Under the pieces are notes generated by a model. That model made no database searches, had not been told where the DNA came from, and worked only from the letters and a program-made list of their open reading frames with translations. From the NCBI GenBank assembly GCA_902779505.1, contig CACZBZ010000005.1:4773-68772 (forward strand): DNA of 64,000 bases. Direction: 5' to 3'. Shown piece after piece: positions 8,159-17,765 of this stretch. The number at the start of each line of letters is the position of its first letter. Positions within the stretch are counted from its first letter, which is position 1. The translations under genes were made by a program, and so were the position numbers. This DNA is from an uncultured Lachnospiraceae bacterium (GTDB taxonomy: Bacteria; Bacillota; Clostridia; Lachnospirales; Lachnospiraceae).

Positions 8159-10483
8159 TTAGTCTTCCAGTCCTTCTTTCAGATGCCATATGTCTCTGTC
8201 ATACTCGCTTATTGTTCTGTCAGATGAGAAGAATCCTGCCTTGGCAATATTCACAAGCATCATCTTCTGCCACTTTTCTCTGTTCTCGTAGTCGGCAAAC
8301 ATCTGATCCTTCACCTTGATGTATTCCTCAAGGTCAAGCAGAGTCATGAACCAGTCTTTGTTAAGAAGCTCATTGTAAAGTCTCTCGAGATTCTCCTTAT
8401 GTCCAACCTTAAGAACTTCCTTGCTGATGATAAAATCAACCGCCTTTTTGATTACGGGACTCTTGTCGTAGTAATCCTTAGACACATAATCAGCCTTTGC
8501 GTAATGAGCAATAACAGTGTCTGAATCCTTACCGAAGATGTAGATGTTATCATCACCTACCAGGTCGTGGATCTCTACGTTAGCTCCGTCTGAAGTACCG
8601 ATAGTTACGGCACCGTTAAGCATAAGCTTCATGTTACCTGTTCCGGAAGCTTCCTTACTTGCAAGAGATATCTGCTCTGAAATATCTGCAGCGGGAACAA
8701 GCTTCTCTGCATAACTTACATTGTAATTCTCTACCATTACAACCTTCATGTAAGGACTTACATCGGGATCCTTAGCCACTATCTCCTGAAGGCATAAGAG
8801 CAGATGGATGATATCCTGGGCGATTACATAAGCGGGTGCAGCCTTTGCTCCGAAGATAAAAGTGATGGGAGTAGAAGGTTTCTTACCGCCCTTGATCTCA
8901 AGATATTTGTGAATGATATAGAGCGCGTTCATCTGCTGACGCTTATATTCATGGAGTCTCTTGATCTGAATATCGAAGATGGAAGTAGGATCTACGTCCA
9001 CACCCTCTTTCTCCTTGATATAGAGAGCAAGCTCCTGCTTTCTCTTGTTCTTGATATCCTGAATTTTGTTAAGAACTTCCTTGTCATCCTTGAATTCCAG
9101 AAGTTTTTCAAGTTCAAAGGCATCCTTCTTATAGCCGTTACCTATCTTGTCGCTGATAAGATCTGCCAGCTCTCTGTTACATGAAAGCAGCCATCTTCTG
9201 AAGGTAATACCGTTGGTCTTGTTGTTGAACTTCTCGGGATAGATCTTGTAGAAGTTGTTAAGCTCGGTCTCTTTAAGGATGTCTGTATGGATTGCGGCAA
9301 CACCGTTAACCGAATATCCGTAGTGGATATCGATATGAGCCATATGTACTCTCTCATCCTTATCGATGATATATACAGACTCATCTTTGAACTTAGCACG
9401 TACTCTCTTGTCCAGCTCCTTGATATAAGGAATAAGCTGAGGAACAACCTTCTCAAGGTATTCCAGAGGCCACTTCTCAAGAGCCTCCGCAAGAATTGTA
9501 TGGTTGGTATATGCACATGTCTTTGATACGACTTCGATGGCTTCATCCATTGTAAAGGCCTTGTCCTCAACAAGGATTCTTACAAGCTCGGGAATAACCA
9601 TTGAAGGATGAGTATCATTGATCTGGATCGCAGCATGATCATAGAGCTTACGAAGATCGTAGTGGCGCTCCTTCATCTCCCATAAGATAAGCTGTACCGC
9701 ATTGCTTACCATGAAATATTCCTGGTAGATACGAAGAAGATTGCCTGCCTCGTCCGAATCATCCGGATAAAGGAAAAGAGTAAGGTTCTTCTTGATATCC
9801 GTCTTATCAAAATCAATGCCCTTCTTTACGATCGACTCATCTACAGATTCGATATCAAAAAGGTGAAGCTTGTTAATACCGTTGTTGTATCCCACAACAT
9901 CAATATCGTAGAGTCTGGATCTTACGGATCCGTTACCGAAATTAACCTTGAAACTTAAGTCTGTCTTGCTGAGCCAACTGTGTCTCTCGATCCACTCGTT
10001 CTTCTCCGCACACTGTAAACGATCATTGAATACCTGCTTGAAAAGACCAAGATGATAATTAAGACCGATTCCGTCGCCGGGAAGCCCCAGAGTCGCAATG
10101 GAGTCAAGGAAACAAGCAGCAAGTCTTCCAAGACCACCGTTACCGAGGGAGGGTTCCGGTTCTGCTTCTTCTATCTTATTGATGTCTTTGCCGTATTTTG
10201 CGAGCACATCCTTCACCTTATCATACATACCGAGGTTGATAAGGTTGTTGCTCAGCAGTCTTCCGATGAGGAACTCCGCTGAAATATAATATATCTTTTT
10301 TGAACCTGCGATCTGAGTTGTAGCCTGTGTAAGACCCTTGACAAGTTCAAGGACACAGTAGTACATCTCACTGTCGCTAAGTTCCTTAATATCCTTCTTA
10401 AATAATTCCTTGGCAAGTGATATAAGCTCGTCTTCCATATGATCTTCAATCACATTGCGCTGTAAGGTTGCCTGTAATGCCAT
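8159..10483 (-). CDS. glgP: Glycogen/maltodextrin phosphorylase
   Basis: Releases glucose-1-phosphate from alpha-1,4-glucans with PLP and phosphate. The PLP-lysine region [12 protein letters not shown], the [13 protein letters not shown] and [12 protein letters not shown] segments, and the [16 protein letters not shown] block are all present. Length 774 is slightly shorter than the classic 800-840. RBS AAAGGAG lies 7 bases before ATG. The gene stands alone, with its own promoter (10527-10555) and terminator, next to a PPi-type phosphofructokinase that could feed its product into glycolysis. Confidence 0.97.
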   Translation of the reverse strand: MALQATLQRNVIEDHMEDELISLAKELFKKDIKELSDSEMYYCVLELVKGLTQATTQIAGSKKIYYISAEFLIGRLLSNNLINLGMYDKVKDVLAKYGKDINKIEEAEPEPSLGNGGLGRLAACFLDSIATLGLPGDGIGLNYHLGLFKQVFNDRLQCAEKNEWIERHSWLSKTDLSFKVNFGNGSVRSRLYDIDVVGYNNGINKLHLFDIESVDESIVKKGIDFDKTDIKKNLTLFLYPDDSDEAGNLLRIYQEYFMVSNAVQLILWEMKERHYDLRKLYDHAAIQINDTHPSMVIPELVRILVEDKAFTMDEAIEVVSKTCAYTNHTILAEALEKWPLEYLEKVVPQLIPYIKELDKRVRAKFKDESVYIIDKDERVHMAHIDIHYGYSVNGVAAIHTDILKETELNNFYKIYPEKFNNKTNGITFRRWLLSCNRELADLISDKIGNGYKKDAFELEKLLEFKDDKEVLNKIQDIKNKRKQELALYIKEKEGVDVDPTSIFDIQIKRLHEYKRQQMNALYIIHKYLEIKGGKKPSTPITFIFGAKAAPAYVIAQDIIHLLLCLQEIVAKDPDVSPYMKVVMVENYNVSYAEKLVPAADISEQISLASKEASGTGNMKLMLNGAVTIGTSDGANVEIHDLVGDDNIYIFGKDSDTVIAHYAKADYVSKDYYDKSPVIKKAVDFIISKEVLKVGHKENLERLYNELLNKDWFMTLLDLEEYIKVKDQMFADYENREKWQKMMLVNIAKAGFFSSDRTISEYDRDIWHLKEGLED

Positions 10484-10526
10484 AGTATTCTCCTTTTTCT
10501 CTGATGAGGAACTGTTTCTAACTGTT

Positions 10527-10555
10527 ACTATATACCAGGGAAAAATAAATGTAAA
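10527..10555 (-). promoter_or_regulatory. Promoter of glgP
   Basis: Minus-strand -35 TTTACA (10550-10555) and -10 TATAGT (10527-10532), spacer 17 bp, about 40 bases before the glgP ATG. Confidence 0.7.
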
Positions 10556-10612
10556 TAGCTTTTTTGATATTTTTTATCATTTTACGAAACTTTACTAAAC
10601 TTCTATAATGAT

Positions 10613-10641
10613 TAAAAAGCCCCCGGATTGCTCCGGAGGCC
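10613..10641 (-). terminator. Intrinsic terminator of pfk
   Basis: Stem GCCTCCGGA / TCCGGGGGC (one G-T pair, 4-base loop) between 10640 and 10619 on the minus strand, followed by TTTTTAAT. It lies 22 bases after the pfk stop. Confidence 0.85.
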
Positions 10642-10662
10642 TGATTTTAAGCTTTTTTACTC

Positions 10663-11898
10663 TTAGTCAAAGAGTTCCTTCATAACGATGTGTCTGGGAA
10701 GACCATCTACGAATACAGGTGTAAGCTCGCCCATGATAAGAGGACGTGCATAGTTGATGTATTCCTGTGTAAGACCCTTCTTGTCAGCTGTGATCCACTC
10801 TAACGGAACTTTCTTCTCAACATTAGCTATCTCATGGATATCATATGTTGCTGTACCGCACTCATAAGGATTCTGGCTGTCACGCTTGAAGATAACCATC
10901 TCTCCTGTATGTCCGTCGTAAGCAGCCTGCATAGCATCTGCACCTGACTGGAAAGCTTCGTTGATATCTGTAAGAGAAGCAAGATGTGTAGCTGCTCTCT
11001 GAAGTGTTGAAAGCTCGATTGCTCTTGTCTTAAGGCCTGTCTCTGCAGCAACTGCCTGTGCAAGGAATGCTGCTGTACCGCTCATCTGCTTGTGACCGAA
11101 AGCATCTACTGCTACGTTCTCGTTAGCAAGCTCACATACATACTTGCCGTCTGCAAGATGAACACCTTCTGATACTGCAATAACAACTGAAGACTTTCTC
11201 ACTGAAAGATCCTTAACTGTTGCCATGAACTCATCCATGTTGAAATCAACTTCGGGAAGGTAGATAGCGTCACAGCCTGAGCAGTCATCACCCTTAGCAA
11301 GTGCTGCTGCAGCTGTTAACCAGCCTGCGTTACGTCCCATGATCTCGATGATACATACTGTAGGCTTCTTAGCACCGAATGACTCGTTGTCACGGATTAC
11401 TTCCTTGATAGATGTTGCGATGTATTTTGCTGCTGAACCATAGCCGGGACAGTGATCTGTTATAGGAAGATCGTTGTCGATAGTCTTGGGTACACCCATG
11501 AATCTCTGCTTCTTGCCATGAGCTGCGGCATAATCTGAAAGCATCTTAACTGTATCCATTGAATCGTTACCGCCGGCATAGAAAAGGATGTCGATGTTGT
11601 GCTTCTCCATGATCTCGAATACCTTGTCGTATACATCCTCATGTCCTTCGATCTTAGGCATCTTAAAACGGCAAGAACCAAGGAAAGCTGAAGGTGTTCT
11701 CTTAAGAAGCTCGATGTTGATAGGATCTGAGAAATATGAATCCATATCACACAGCTTGTCCTCAAGGAATCCCTCGATACCGTGTACCATACCGTATACA
11801 TGCTCAACGCCAAGCTTCTTAGCCTGTGCGTATACGCCTGCGATTGATGAATTAATTACGGCTGTAGGGCCGCCTGACTGTCCAACTACAATGTTCAT
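10663..11898 (-). CDS. pfp: Phosphofructokinase of the PPi-dependent type (diphosphate-fructose-6-phosphate 1-phosphotransferase)
   Basis: Phosphorylates fructose-6-phosphate in glycolysis. GQSGGPTAVIN at 6-16 is the donor loop. Two positions decide donor type in this family. GGND at 109-112 has Asp112 where ATP enzymes have Gly, and PKTIDND has Lys138 where ATP enzymes have Gly. Both favour pyrophosphate, which would make the step reversible. Length 411 fits the long clostridial group. It is a monocistronic gene with a strong promoter (12009-12037) and a structured 100-base leader. Confidence 0.92.
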   Translation of the reverse strand: MNIVVGQSGGPTAVINSSIAGVYAQAKKLGVEHVYGMVHGIEGFLEDKLCDMDSYFSDPINIELLKRTPSAFLGSCRFKMPKIEGHEDVYDKVFEIMEKHNIDILFYAGGNDSMDTVKMLSDYAAAHGKKQRFMGVPKTIDNDLPITDHCPGYGSAAKYIATSIKEVIRDNESFGAKKPTVCIIEIMGRNAGWLTAAAALAKGDDCSGCDAIYLPEVDFNMDEFMATVKDLSVRKSSVVIAVSEGVHLADGKYVCELANENVAVDAFGHKQMSGTAAFLAQAVAAETGLKTRAIELSTLQRAATHLASLTDINEAFQSGADAMQAAYDGHTGEMVIFKRDSQNPYECGTATYDIHEIANVEKKVPLEWITADKKGLTQEYINYARPLIMGELTPVFVDGLPRHIVMKELFD

Positions 11899-11934
11899 GT
11901 TGAATCTCCTTCTTTAATAGAAAAAATTATTTTA

Positions 11935-12002
11935 AAATGAACCGACCATTCTTCCCCTTCGGAAGATACGTCCATGGGACGAATTCGGTCATTTCGCGTT
12001 CG
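11935..12002 (-). promoter_or_regulatory. Structured 5' leader of pfk
   Basis: The predicted transcript starts near 12002. It begins with a small hairpin GCGT-AACGA-ACGC, then a larger structure. The outer arms are AAATGACCGA (from 11994) and TCGGTTCATTT (to 11935), with an inner hairpin TCTTCC-GAAG-GGAAGA, followed by a U-rich tract. It resembles a leader that could fold as a weak terminator. I do not recognise a known riboswitch class. Confidence 0.45.
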
Positions 12003-12008
12003 TTACGC

Positions 12009-12037
12009 ATTATAGCAGATTGTCCCCTTTATTACAA
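12009..12037 (-). promoter_or_regulatory. Promoter of pfk
   Basis: Minus-strand -35 TTGTAA (12032-12037) and perfect -10 TATAAT (12009-12014), spacer 17 bp, about 110 bases before the pfk ATG. Confidence 0.8.
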
Positions 12038-12071
12038 CTCTTCATTAGCAGGAATCATAGTAAGTCTGTTC

Positions 12072-13601
12072 CTATTTTGCTGCTTCGAATTCCTTATATA
12101 CAGATTCGTCGGGCTCTTTGCTGATGAGGCTGACAACTACTGTAAAGATAAGAGATACGATGAATGCGGGGAGAAGTTCGTAGATTGAGAATACTCCGCC
12201 CAAAGGCTTAACAAGGAACTTCCATATGAATACCATGGCACCACCGGATACCATACCTGCGATTGCTCCCGCCTTGGTTGTTCTCTTCCAGAAAAGAGCA
12301 CACAGCATAAGAGCTCCGAAGGCTCCGCCGAATCCTGCCCATGCAAAGGATACGATTCTGAATACGGAAGAATTGGGATTAAGCGCAAACATGACACCCA
12401 TGATACCGATCACAACGATGGCAGCTCTTGCTATAAGAAGCTTCTTCTCATCGTTCATCTTCTTGCCTAAAAATTCAACGATTATGTTCTCTGATACAGA
12501 TGAAGCTGCTGCAAGCATCTGTGAATCTGCTGTTGACATTGTTGCCGCAAGAACTCCGGCCAGTATAACACCTGCAAGAAGTGCAGGGAAGATACCGTGT
12601 TCAGCTATGACTCCGGCTATCTTGATCATTACTGTCTCTGCATTCGATGCTGTTGTAAGCTGTTCAAGTGCTCCCACTTTTGACATGCCGAGTCCCACTA
12701 TACCGATGACGATAGCGGCACCCATTGCTATAAATACCCATACAGATGCAACACGTCTTGAAAGTTTAAGCTTATTCTCATCTTCGATTGCCATGAATCT
12801 TAAGAGGATATGAGGCATACCGAAATATCCGAGTCCCCATGCAAGAGTCGATACTATTGATATCACTCCGCCGTAGCTTGCTGCGGTTCCCGCCTCGGCA
12901 TCATAATACATCGAAAGACTGAGATGTCCGGGAAGAGCCTTTGCATTCTCAATAACATTGCTCCAACCGCCGGCAACGGTAATACCGTAACCAAGTACAA
13001 CACAAAGTGCAACCGTCATTACACAGCTCTGGATAAAGTCTGTTGTAGATACGGCTCTGAAGCCTCCGAGCATTGTATAAGAGATGATTATGATGGCTGA
13101 CATTGTCATGGCAACAGTATAATCAACTCCGAAAAGACTGTTGAAAAGCTTACCGCATGCAGCGAATCCCGATGCTGTATAAGGTACGAAGAATACTATG
13201 ATAACAAGAGCAGCAATGGCGCTTAGTACGTTCTTGTCATCATGGAATCTTTTTGAAAAGAACTGAGGTACAGTGAACGCACCGATATTGCTTGAATATC
13301 TTCTGAGTCTTCTTGCAACAAGCAGCCAGTTGAGATATGTTCCCACGCCAAGACCTATAGCCGTCCATACAGGCTCACATATGCCCGAGAGGTAAGCAAG
13401 TCCGGGAAGTCCCAAAAGCAACCATGAAGACATGTCCGATGCCTCCGCTGACATGGCTGTTACAAAAGGTCCCATCTTACGACCGCCAAGGTAAAAATCC
13501 GTTGAATCACTGTTATCTTTGCTGGAGATGAATCCGATTGCAAGCATAACAAGCAGATAGATTACTATGGCTGCCAGAATACAAAAATTAATTGTGTTCA
13601 T
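12072..13601 (-). CDS. putP: Sodium/proline symporter
   Basis: Sodium-solute symporter family protein with about 13 membrane segments over 509 residues. The N-terminal FYLGGRKMGPFVTAMSAEASDMSSWLLLGLPG and the GGFRAVSTTDFIQS segment are close to PutP, the Na+-coupled proline importer. RBS AAGGAGGAG lies directly upstream. It is a single gene. proC two genes upstream is compatible with proline use but is a separate unit. Confidence 0.93.
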   Translation of the reverse strand: MNTINFCILAAIVIYLLVMLAIGFISSKDNSDSTDFYLGGRKMGPFVTAMSAEASDMSSWLLLGLPGLAYLSGICEPVWTAIGLGVGTYLNWLLVARRLRRYSSNIGAFTVPQFFSKRFHDDKNVLSAIAALVIIVFFVPYTASGFAACGKLFNSLFGVDYTVAMTMSAIIIISYTMLGGFRAVSTTDFIQSCVMTVALCVVLGYGITVAGGWSNVIENAKALPGHLSLSMYYDAEAGTAASYGGVISIVSTLAWGLGYFGMPHILLRFMAIEDENKLKLSRRVASVWVFIAMGAAIVIGIVGLGMSKVGALEQLTTASNAETVMIKIAGVIAEHGIFPALLAGVILAGVLAATMSTADSQMLAAASSVSENIIVEFLGKKMNDEKKLLIARAAIVVIGIMGVMFALNPNSSVFRIVSFAWAGFGGAFGALMLCALFWKRTTKAGAIAGMVSGGAMVFIWKFLVKPLGGVFSIYELLPAFIVSLIFTVVVSLISKEPDESVYKEFEAAK

Positions 13602-13631
13602 TTTACTCCTCCTTAAGAAAACTCCTTATAT

Positions 13632-13668
13632 AAGAAAAATCACCCACTGAAAATAAATGGGTGATTCT
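13632..13668 (-). terminator. Terminator of the proC / membrane-protein operon
   Basis: AATCACCCA (minus strand, from 13666) pairs with TGGGTGATT (to 13638) around an 11-base loop, followed by TTTCTTATAT. Confidence 0.8.
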
Positions 13669-13685
13669 TACTCCACACATTATTA

Positions 13686-14852
13686 TCAGATATCCAGTCT
13701 TGTCGAATCATAACTGTCATCATCTTCGTTACGCACAAGTTTCTTTATGTCGGAATCCTTAACGGATGCCGATACTATCTCAGCCGAATCAAGATCCACA
13801 TCCACGGTTCCGTCGGCATTCTTTTTTATATTTCTGTAGATCACCACCGCCTCGGCATCGGCTGAAGTTCCGTTGGACTGGCTTATGGCTACCTGAAATA
13901 CAACCTTGATGTCATTGACATGAGTTGTGTCAGCAAGCACTGCTTCCGGCTTGATGTGATTGAAATAAGTAGAAATATATATGGGATTACGCCACTCGAA
14001 AGTATATTTCGTTCCGTCAAGATTATATTTGATTCCCTCGGCACAGAATATTCTGAGACCGAATTCATTGGCATCTCCGTTAAAAAGCATTGCAGCATGT
14101 TCCTTCATCTGCTGCAGCTGCTCGGGAGTCAGCTCAGTCTCACTTAAAATATACTGATCGATGCCTTCCACCGTATATGTCTTCTGATAACCGTTAGGAC
14201 CTTTTTCGATCTCAACGGCCATATCCGCCATAGCTTTCTCATCGATATTGGCTTCTATGGTAATCTTATCTCCGATGTCATAACGCGTACCCTCTTCGTC
14301 CGCTATGACAAATTCAATGTTCTTGAGTACTTCGTCTGTTGATATATTCTCAACGCTTGCCTTTGCCACCGGTGCAGCCCCTTCATAAGTTATCTTGGCT
14401 GCAGCAAAGAGATCGTCGTACGATATTATGTTGGGTTCCGGAAGATTTGTAACCTTCACGTACTCTCTGCCGGCTTTTACTCTCAGCTTCTGATTCTTAG
14501 CAATATTCTTGTCATAAGAATATGTAACCTTGATCTCATCTCCGTTAGACAGTTCCGATGTCTTATCAAGTGATACCGTTACGGTACTCATGAAGACCTC
14601 AAGGCCTTCCACATCCGCTATCTTATAATCCGCAGTGCCCTTTCCGTTGTATCCTCCAAGAACCACCGTTGTAAGATCTCTTACATCCACCACTGTCTTG
14701 CCGAAGAATGTAAGCATATAGATTCCGAAAGCCACAGCCGCTAAAACTATTGCTGCTATTGTTACGCGCATGGTAATCTGGAGAGCCCTGCGCCTCTTAT
14801 TCATTTTTCTGCTTCTGTGTACTATGACACGCTTATTTTCTACAATTCCCAT
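13686..14852 (-). CDS. Membrane-anchored extracellular protein with repeated beta domains, function unknown
   Basis: The basic N-terminus (with RKMNKRRR) precedes one membrane helix (about residues 28-50), so the remaining ~335 residues are predicted outside the cell. The ectodomain has two similar ~90-residue units. The first starts near VVLGGYNGKGTADY and contains LSNGDEIKVTYSY; the second contains AKITYEGAAPVAKA and YDIGDKITIEANID. Such units occur in surface-anchored proteins of Firmicutes with no known activity. The rest is a charged domain without a motif I recognise. No good ribosome site is visible, so the start is uncertain (an alternative is Met17). It follows proC by 11 bases and ends at a terminator. 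Confidence 0.75.
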   Translation of the reverse strand: MGIVENKRVIVHRSRKMNKRRRALQITMRVTIAAIVLAAVAFGIYMLTFFGKTVVDVRDLTTVVLGGYNGKGTADYKIADVEGLEVFMSTVTVSLDKTSELSNGDEIKVTYSYDKNIAKNQKLRVKAGREYVKVTNLPEPNIISYDDLFAAAKITYEGAAPVAKASVENISTDEVLKNIEFVIADEEGTRYDIGDKITIEANIDEKAMADMAVEIEKGPNGYQKTYTVEGIDQYILSETELTPEQLQQMKEHAAMLFNGDANEFGLRIFCAEGIKYNLDGTKYTFEWRNPIYISTYFNHIKPEAVLADTTHVNDIKVVFQVAISQSNGTSADAEAVVIYRNIKKNADGTVDVDLDSAEIVSASVKDSDIKKLVRNEDDDSYDSTRLDI

Positions 14853-14863
14853 TATTAAACTAA

Positions 14864-15652
14864 CTAACGCTTCACTTTCATTATTTCATCGATGGAACTG
14901 ATGCATGCACTTCTCAGTCCCTTCTCTTCAAGCACGGCAACTCCTCTGATGGTAGTTCCGTTGGGTGAGCATACCTGATCCTTAAGCAGTCCGGGATGAG
15001 ATCCTGTATCCTGCTGGAGCTTGGCACTTCCAAGCATTGTCTGACTCACTATTCTGTAGGCCAGCTGTCTGGGTATTCCGTATTTTACCGCGGCATCGCC
15101 GTAAGCTTCCATAATCATATCCATAAATGCGGGACCGCATCCTGATATGGCTCCGCCTATCTGCATAAGATGAGTAGGCAGTTCTTCCACCATTCCCAGA
15201 CTTGAGAAGAGATCTTTGATCTCTATTCTCTCATCTTCATTAAGAGAGTTATCCTTTTCAAAAAGGATCACTCCTTCTCCCACCATGGCGGGAGTATTGG
15301 GCATGATGCACTGAATCCTCACATCGTCACCCAGTATCTCATGATATGTCTCATAGACCCAGCCTGCCGCAACAGACACAAGGGCTTTGCCCTTAAGGTC
15401 ATTTTTGATCTCCATAAGAACATCATTTATCTGATAAGGCTTACATGCGATCACCACTATGTCAGACACTTTAACAAGAGCCTTAACTGTAGGCGCAGGT
15501 GTAAAACCTATCTTTTTTGCATTTGCTTCAAGTTTCTCTTTTGTCGGAGCATAAGCATAGACTTCAGTGCCGTCTATCTTGCCGGAATATATAATTCCCG
15601 CAGCAACAGCCTGTGCCATGTTCCCCATTCCAACAAATCCAATCTTGCTCAT
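14864..15652 (-). CDS. proC: Pyrroline-5-carboxylate reductase
   Basis: Last step of proline synthesis, reducing pyrroline-5-carboxylate with NAD(P)H. The N-terminal Rossmann motif GFVGMGNMAQA is followed by the ACKPYQ segment, CIMPNTPAMVGEG and the C-terminal domain SGCGPAF / DQVCSPNGTTIRGVAVLEE. I set the start at ATG 15650-15652 (262 residues, normal length), with AAGGAG 12 bases upstream. The open frame continues 31 codons further but through the terminator of the preceding operon. It is probably co-transcribed with the membrane protein downstream. Confidence 0.95.
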   Translation of the reverse strand: MSKIGFVGMGNMAQAVAAGIIYSGKIDGTEVYAYAPTKEKLEANAKKIGFTPAPTVKALVKVSDIVVIACKPYQINDVLMEIKNDLKGKALVSVAAGWVYETYHEILGDDVRIQCIMPNTPAMVGEGVILFEKDNSLNEDERIEIKDLFSSLGMVEELPTHLMQIGGAISGCGPAFMDMIMEAYGDAAVKYGIPRQLAYRIVSQTMLGSAKLQQDTGSHPGLLKDQVCSPNGTTIRGVAVLEEKGLRSACISSIDEIMKVKR

Positions 15653-15710
15653 TTTCTGTCTCATCTCCTTAGAAAAAAACATAAGCTTGTAACATTGTAC
15701 TATGAAATTA

Positions 15711-15742
15711 AAAAAAAATCCACGGGAATAATACCCGTGGAT
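15711..15742 (-). terminator. Terminator of the GH3-MurT-GatD-efflux operon
   Basis: ATCCACGGG (minus strand, from 15742) pairs with CCCGTGGAT (to 15718) around 7 bases and is followed by a run of T. It lies 6 bases after the permease stop. Confidence 0.88.
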
Positions 15743-15747
15743 CATCT

Positions 15748-17055
15748 TTATTCATATCTGAGTGCCACTATGGGATCAAGCTTCGCTGCCTTGTTGGCAG
15801 GATAATATCCGAAGAAGACACCGATAGCTGTTGAGAAGCCTATGGATATGAGAACGCTTGAAAGGGAAGCTTTCGCCGGAGTTCCCACGACCTTCGTAAG
15901 GATCATACCCAGACCGATTCCCAGCGCCATTCCGATTATACCGCCGATTATACATATAACAATGGCTTCTATAATGAACTGGGCTCTTATGGAAGCATTG
16001 GTTGCTCCAAGAGCTTTTCTCGTACCTATCTCTCTGGTTCTCTCGGTTATGGACACCATCATGATGTTCATAACACCGATTCCGCCGACCAAAAGTGCTA
16101 TACCTGCGATAACGGATATACCAAGAGTCAGGGTGCCCATCATCTCGTTAAGACTCTCCATCATACCAGCCATGGAATATACATCCACACAGAAGTCTTC
16201 ATTGTAGGCGTAATAGCCGTCATTGAAAAACTTTCTGGTATTCTCGGTCATGGCATCCACGTCACTTTCCATGGAAAGTATTACCGAGAAATACTGATAT
16301 ACAGAACTTGAATGGGTGATCGCCTTGGCGGTTCTTATTGGTATATAGACAATAGTGTTAATGTCTTTTCTTTTATCCGAGTTGGTAAAAGCAAAGGTGT
16401 CCTGCTCATACTCATATACACCGGTTATGTAGAAGGTGTATTCCTTGCCGTTTACCGCCACGTTGATGGCGCTTCCTATGGCTTTGTCCATGTCGCCGTC
16501 AAACATATTCTCTACGACTATGTCCGATACGATACACACCTTGGAAGCTTCGCTCATCTCACCGTCGGTAAAATATCTACCTTGAAGCAGCTTGAATCTC
16601 TGGGAAAAGAGGAAGCCGTAATTGCCTCCTATAACCGAAAGATTGGCGTGCTTATTGTCCTGCTTAGTCTCTCCGTTGCCCACCTGTTCATTGACGGATA
16701 TGGCCACCACATCATCTGGGAAGGCATTGCTGTATTCCTCTAAGATCTCGGTTGTAAAATAATCGTCATCCGTAGGTCTCTTATATTCCACGTCTTCATC
16801 GTAGACGTACACAACATCACCGAAGAGATCGTCGGTCTCTATATCTACCGGTCTGTTTACAACCGATATGTTAAGGTCTTTGGCTCCAAGGGATGACATG
16901 GACTCCGTCAGCTCCGCAGACAGGGAATTACCTACCGTCATGATTGCGATAACCGATGCTATACCTATGATGATTCCAAGCATTGTAAGCAGGGAACGCA
17001 TTTTATTTGATTTTATACTGGAAAGAGCCAGCCTGAGATTTTCCATTAACATCAT
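15748..17055 (-). CDS. MacB-type ABC transporter permease
   Basis: N-terminal helix (about residues 20-40, LTMLGIIIGIASVIAIM), a large extracytoplasmic MacB-PCD domain (~45-300), then three C-terminal helices of an FtsX fold, with GGIGVMNIMMVSITERTREIGTRKALGA in the cytoplasmic loop. This is the mechanotransmission permease type, not a classic importer. I chose ATG at 17053-17055, which overlaps the ATPase stop (ATGA) and has GGAGGGG 7 bases upstream, giving 435 residues. It works with the ATPase and adaptor encoded just upstream. The substrate is unknown; family members export peptides, toxins or lipids. Confidence 0.93.
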   Translation of the reverse strand: MMLMENLRLALSSIKSNKMRSLLTMLGIIIGIASVIAIMTVGNSLSAELTESMSSLGAKDLNISVVNRPVDIETDDLFGDVVYVYDEDVEYKRPTDDDYFTTEILEEYSNAFPDDVVAISVNEQVGNGETKQDNKHANLSVIGGNYGFLFSQRFKLLQGRYFTDGEMSEASKVCIVSDIVVENMFDGDMDKAIGSAINVAVNGKEYTFYITGVYEYEQDTFAFTNSDKRKDINTIVYIPIRTAKAITHSSSVYQYFSVILSMESDVDAMTENTRKFFNDGYYAYNEDFCVDVYSMAGMMESLNEMMGTLTLGISVIAGIALLVGGIGVMNIMMVSITERTREIGTRKALGATNASIRAQFIIEAIVICIIGGIIGMALGIGLGMILTKVVGTPAKASLSSVLISIGFSTAIGVFFGYYPANKAAKLDPIVALRYE

Positions 17056-17765
17056 ACGGCAGCCCCTCCTTCTCTTTCTCCCACAATCAGACCATCCTTG
17101 ATGGTTATGATACGCTGACATTCCTCTGCCAGCTCAGGAGAGTGAGTGATAAGAACTATGGTCTTGCCCTGTTCCTCATGAAGCTTATGGAAGAGGTCCA
17201 TAACTATACGACCGGTCTTGGAATCCAAAGCTCCTGTAGGCTCATCGGCAAGTATAATGGCAGGGTCATTGGCCATGGCACGTGCAATAGCCACTCTCTG
17301 CTTCTGACCTCCCGACAGTTCTTCCGGGAGATGATGTATTCTGTCTCCCATTCCAACCAGTTCAAGCAGTTCTTTTGCTCTCTGATTCCTCTGTTTCTGC
17401 GCTACTCCGCCGTACATGAGAGGCATTTCCACATTTTTAATTGCGTTGGTTTTTGCAATAAGATTGTATGTCTGAAAAACAAATCCTATCTTCTTGTTAC
17501 GGATGCCCGACAATTCTTCGTCCTTGGCTTTTGATACATCGATGCCGTCCAGTATATAGCTCCCTTCCGTTGCACGGTCAAGGGATCCTATTATATTCAT
17601 AAGTGTGGACTTACCGGAACCGGATGCTCCTACTATTGCAAGGAATTCACCTTCATAGACATCCAGATCTATTCCGCAGAGCACTTCCAGTTCATTGGGG
17701 GTTCCGATGTAGAAGCGCTTGACGATGTCACGCATCTCAATTATCTTCTTTTTCTCTTCGCCCAT
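17052..17765 (-). CDS. ABC transporter ATPase, MacB/LolD type
   Basis: Energises the permease. It has Walker A GASGSGKST, the Q-loop region FQTYNLI, signature LSGGQKQRVAIARA, Walker B ILADEPTGALD and the H-loop LITHS, in 237 residues as usual for this group. It overlaps the permease gene by 4 bases and its ATG overlaps the adaptor stop by one base, so the three parts are translated as one unit. Confidence 0.96.
   Translation of the reverse strand: MGEEKKKIIEMRDIVKRFYIGTPNELEVLCGIDLDVYEGEFLAIVGASGSGKSTLMNIIGSLDRATEGSYILDGIDVSKAKDEELSGIRNKKIGFVFQTYNLIAKTNAIKNVEMPLMYGGVAQKQRNQRAKELLELVGMGDRIHHLPEELSGGQKQRVAIARAMANDPAIILADEPTGALDSKTGRIVMDLFHKLHEEQGKTIVLITHSPELAEECQRIITIKDGLIVGEREGGAAV

Noticed and set aside
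12226..12813. Plus-strand open frame of 195 codons within putP, and similar long frames opposite other genes
   Set aside because: These mirror strongly biased codons of real genes on the other strand and have no recognisable domains or ribosome sites.
15653..15745. Longer proC start at 15745
   Set aside because: The extra 31 codons run through the terminator of the upstream operon and are not part of the family; ATG 15652 has a ribosome site and gives normal length.
17056..17121. Longer start for the MacB-like permease
   Set aside because: The extension would lie inside the ATPase gene, and the ATGA overlap with GGAGGGG upstream is a standard coupled start.
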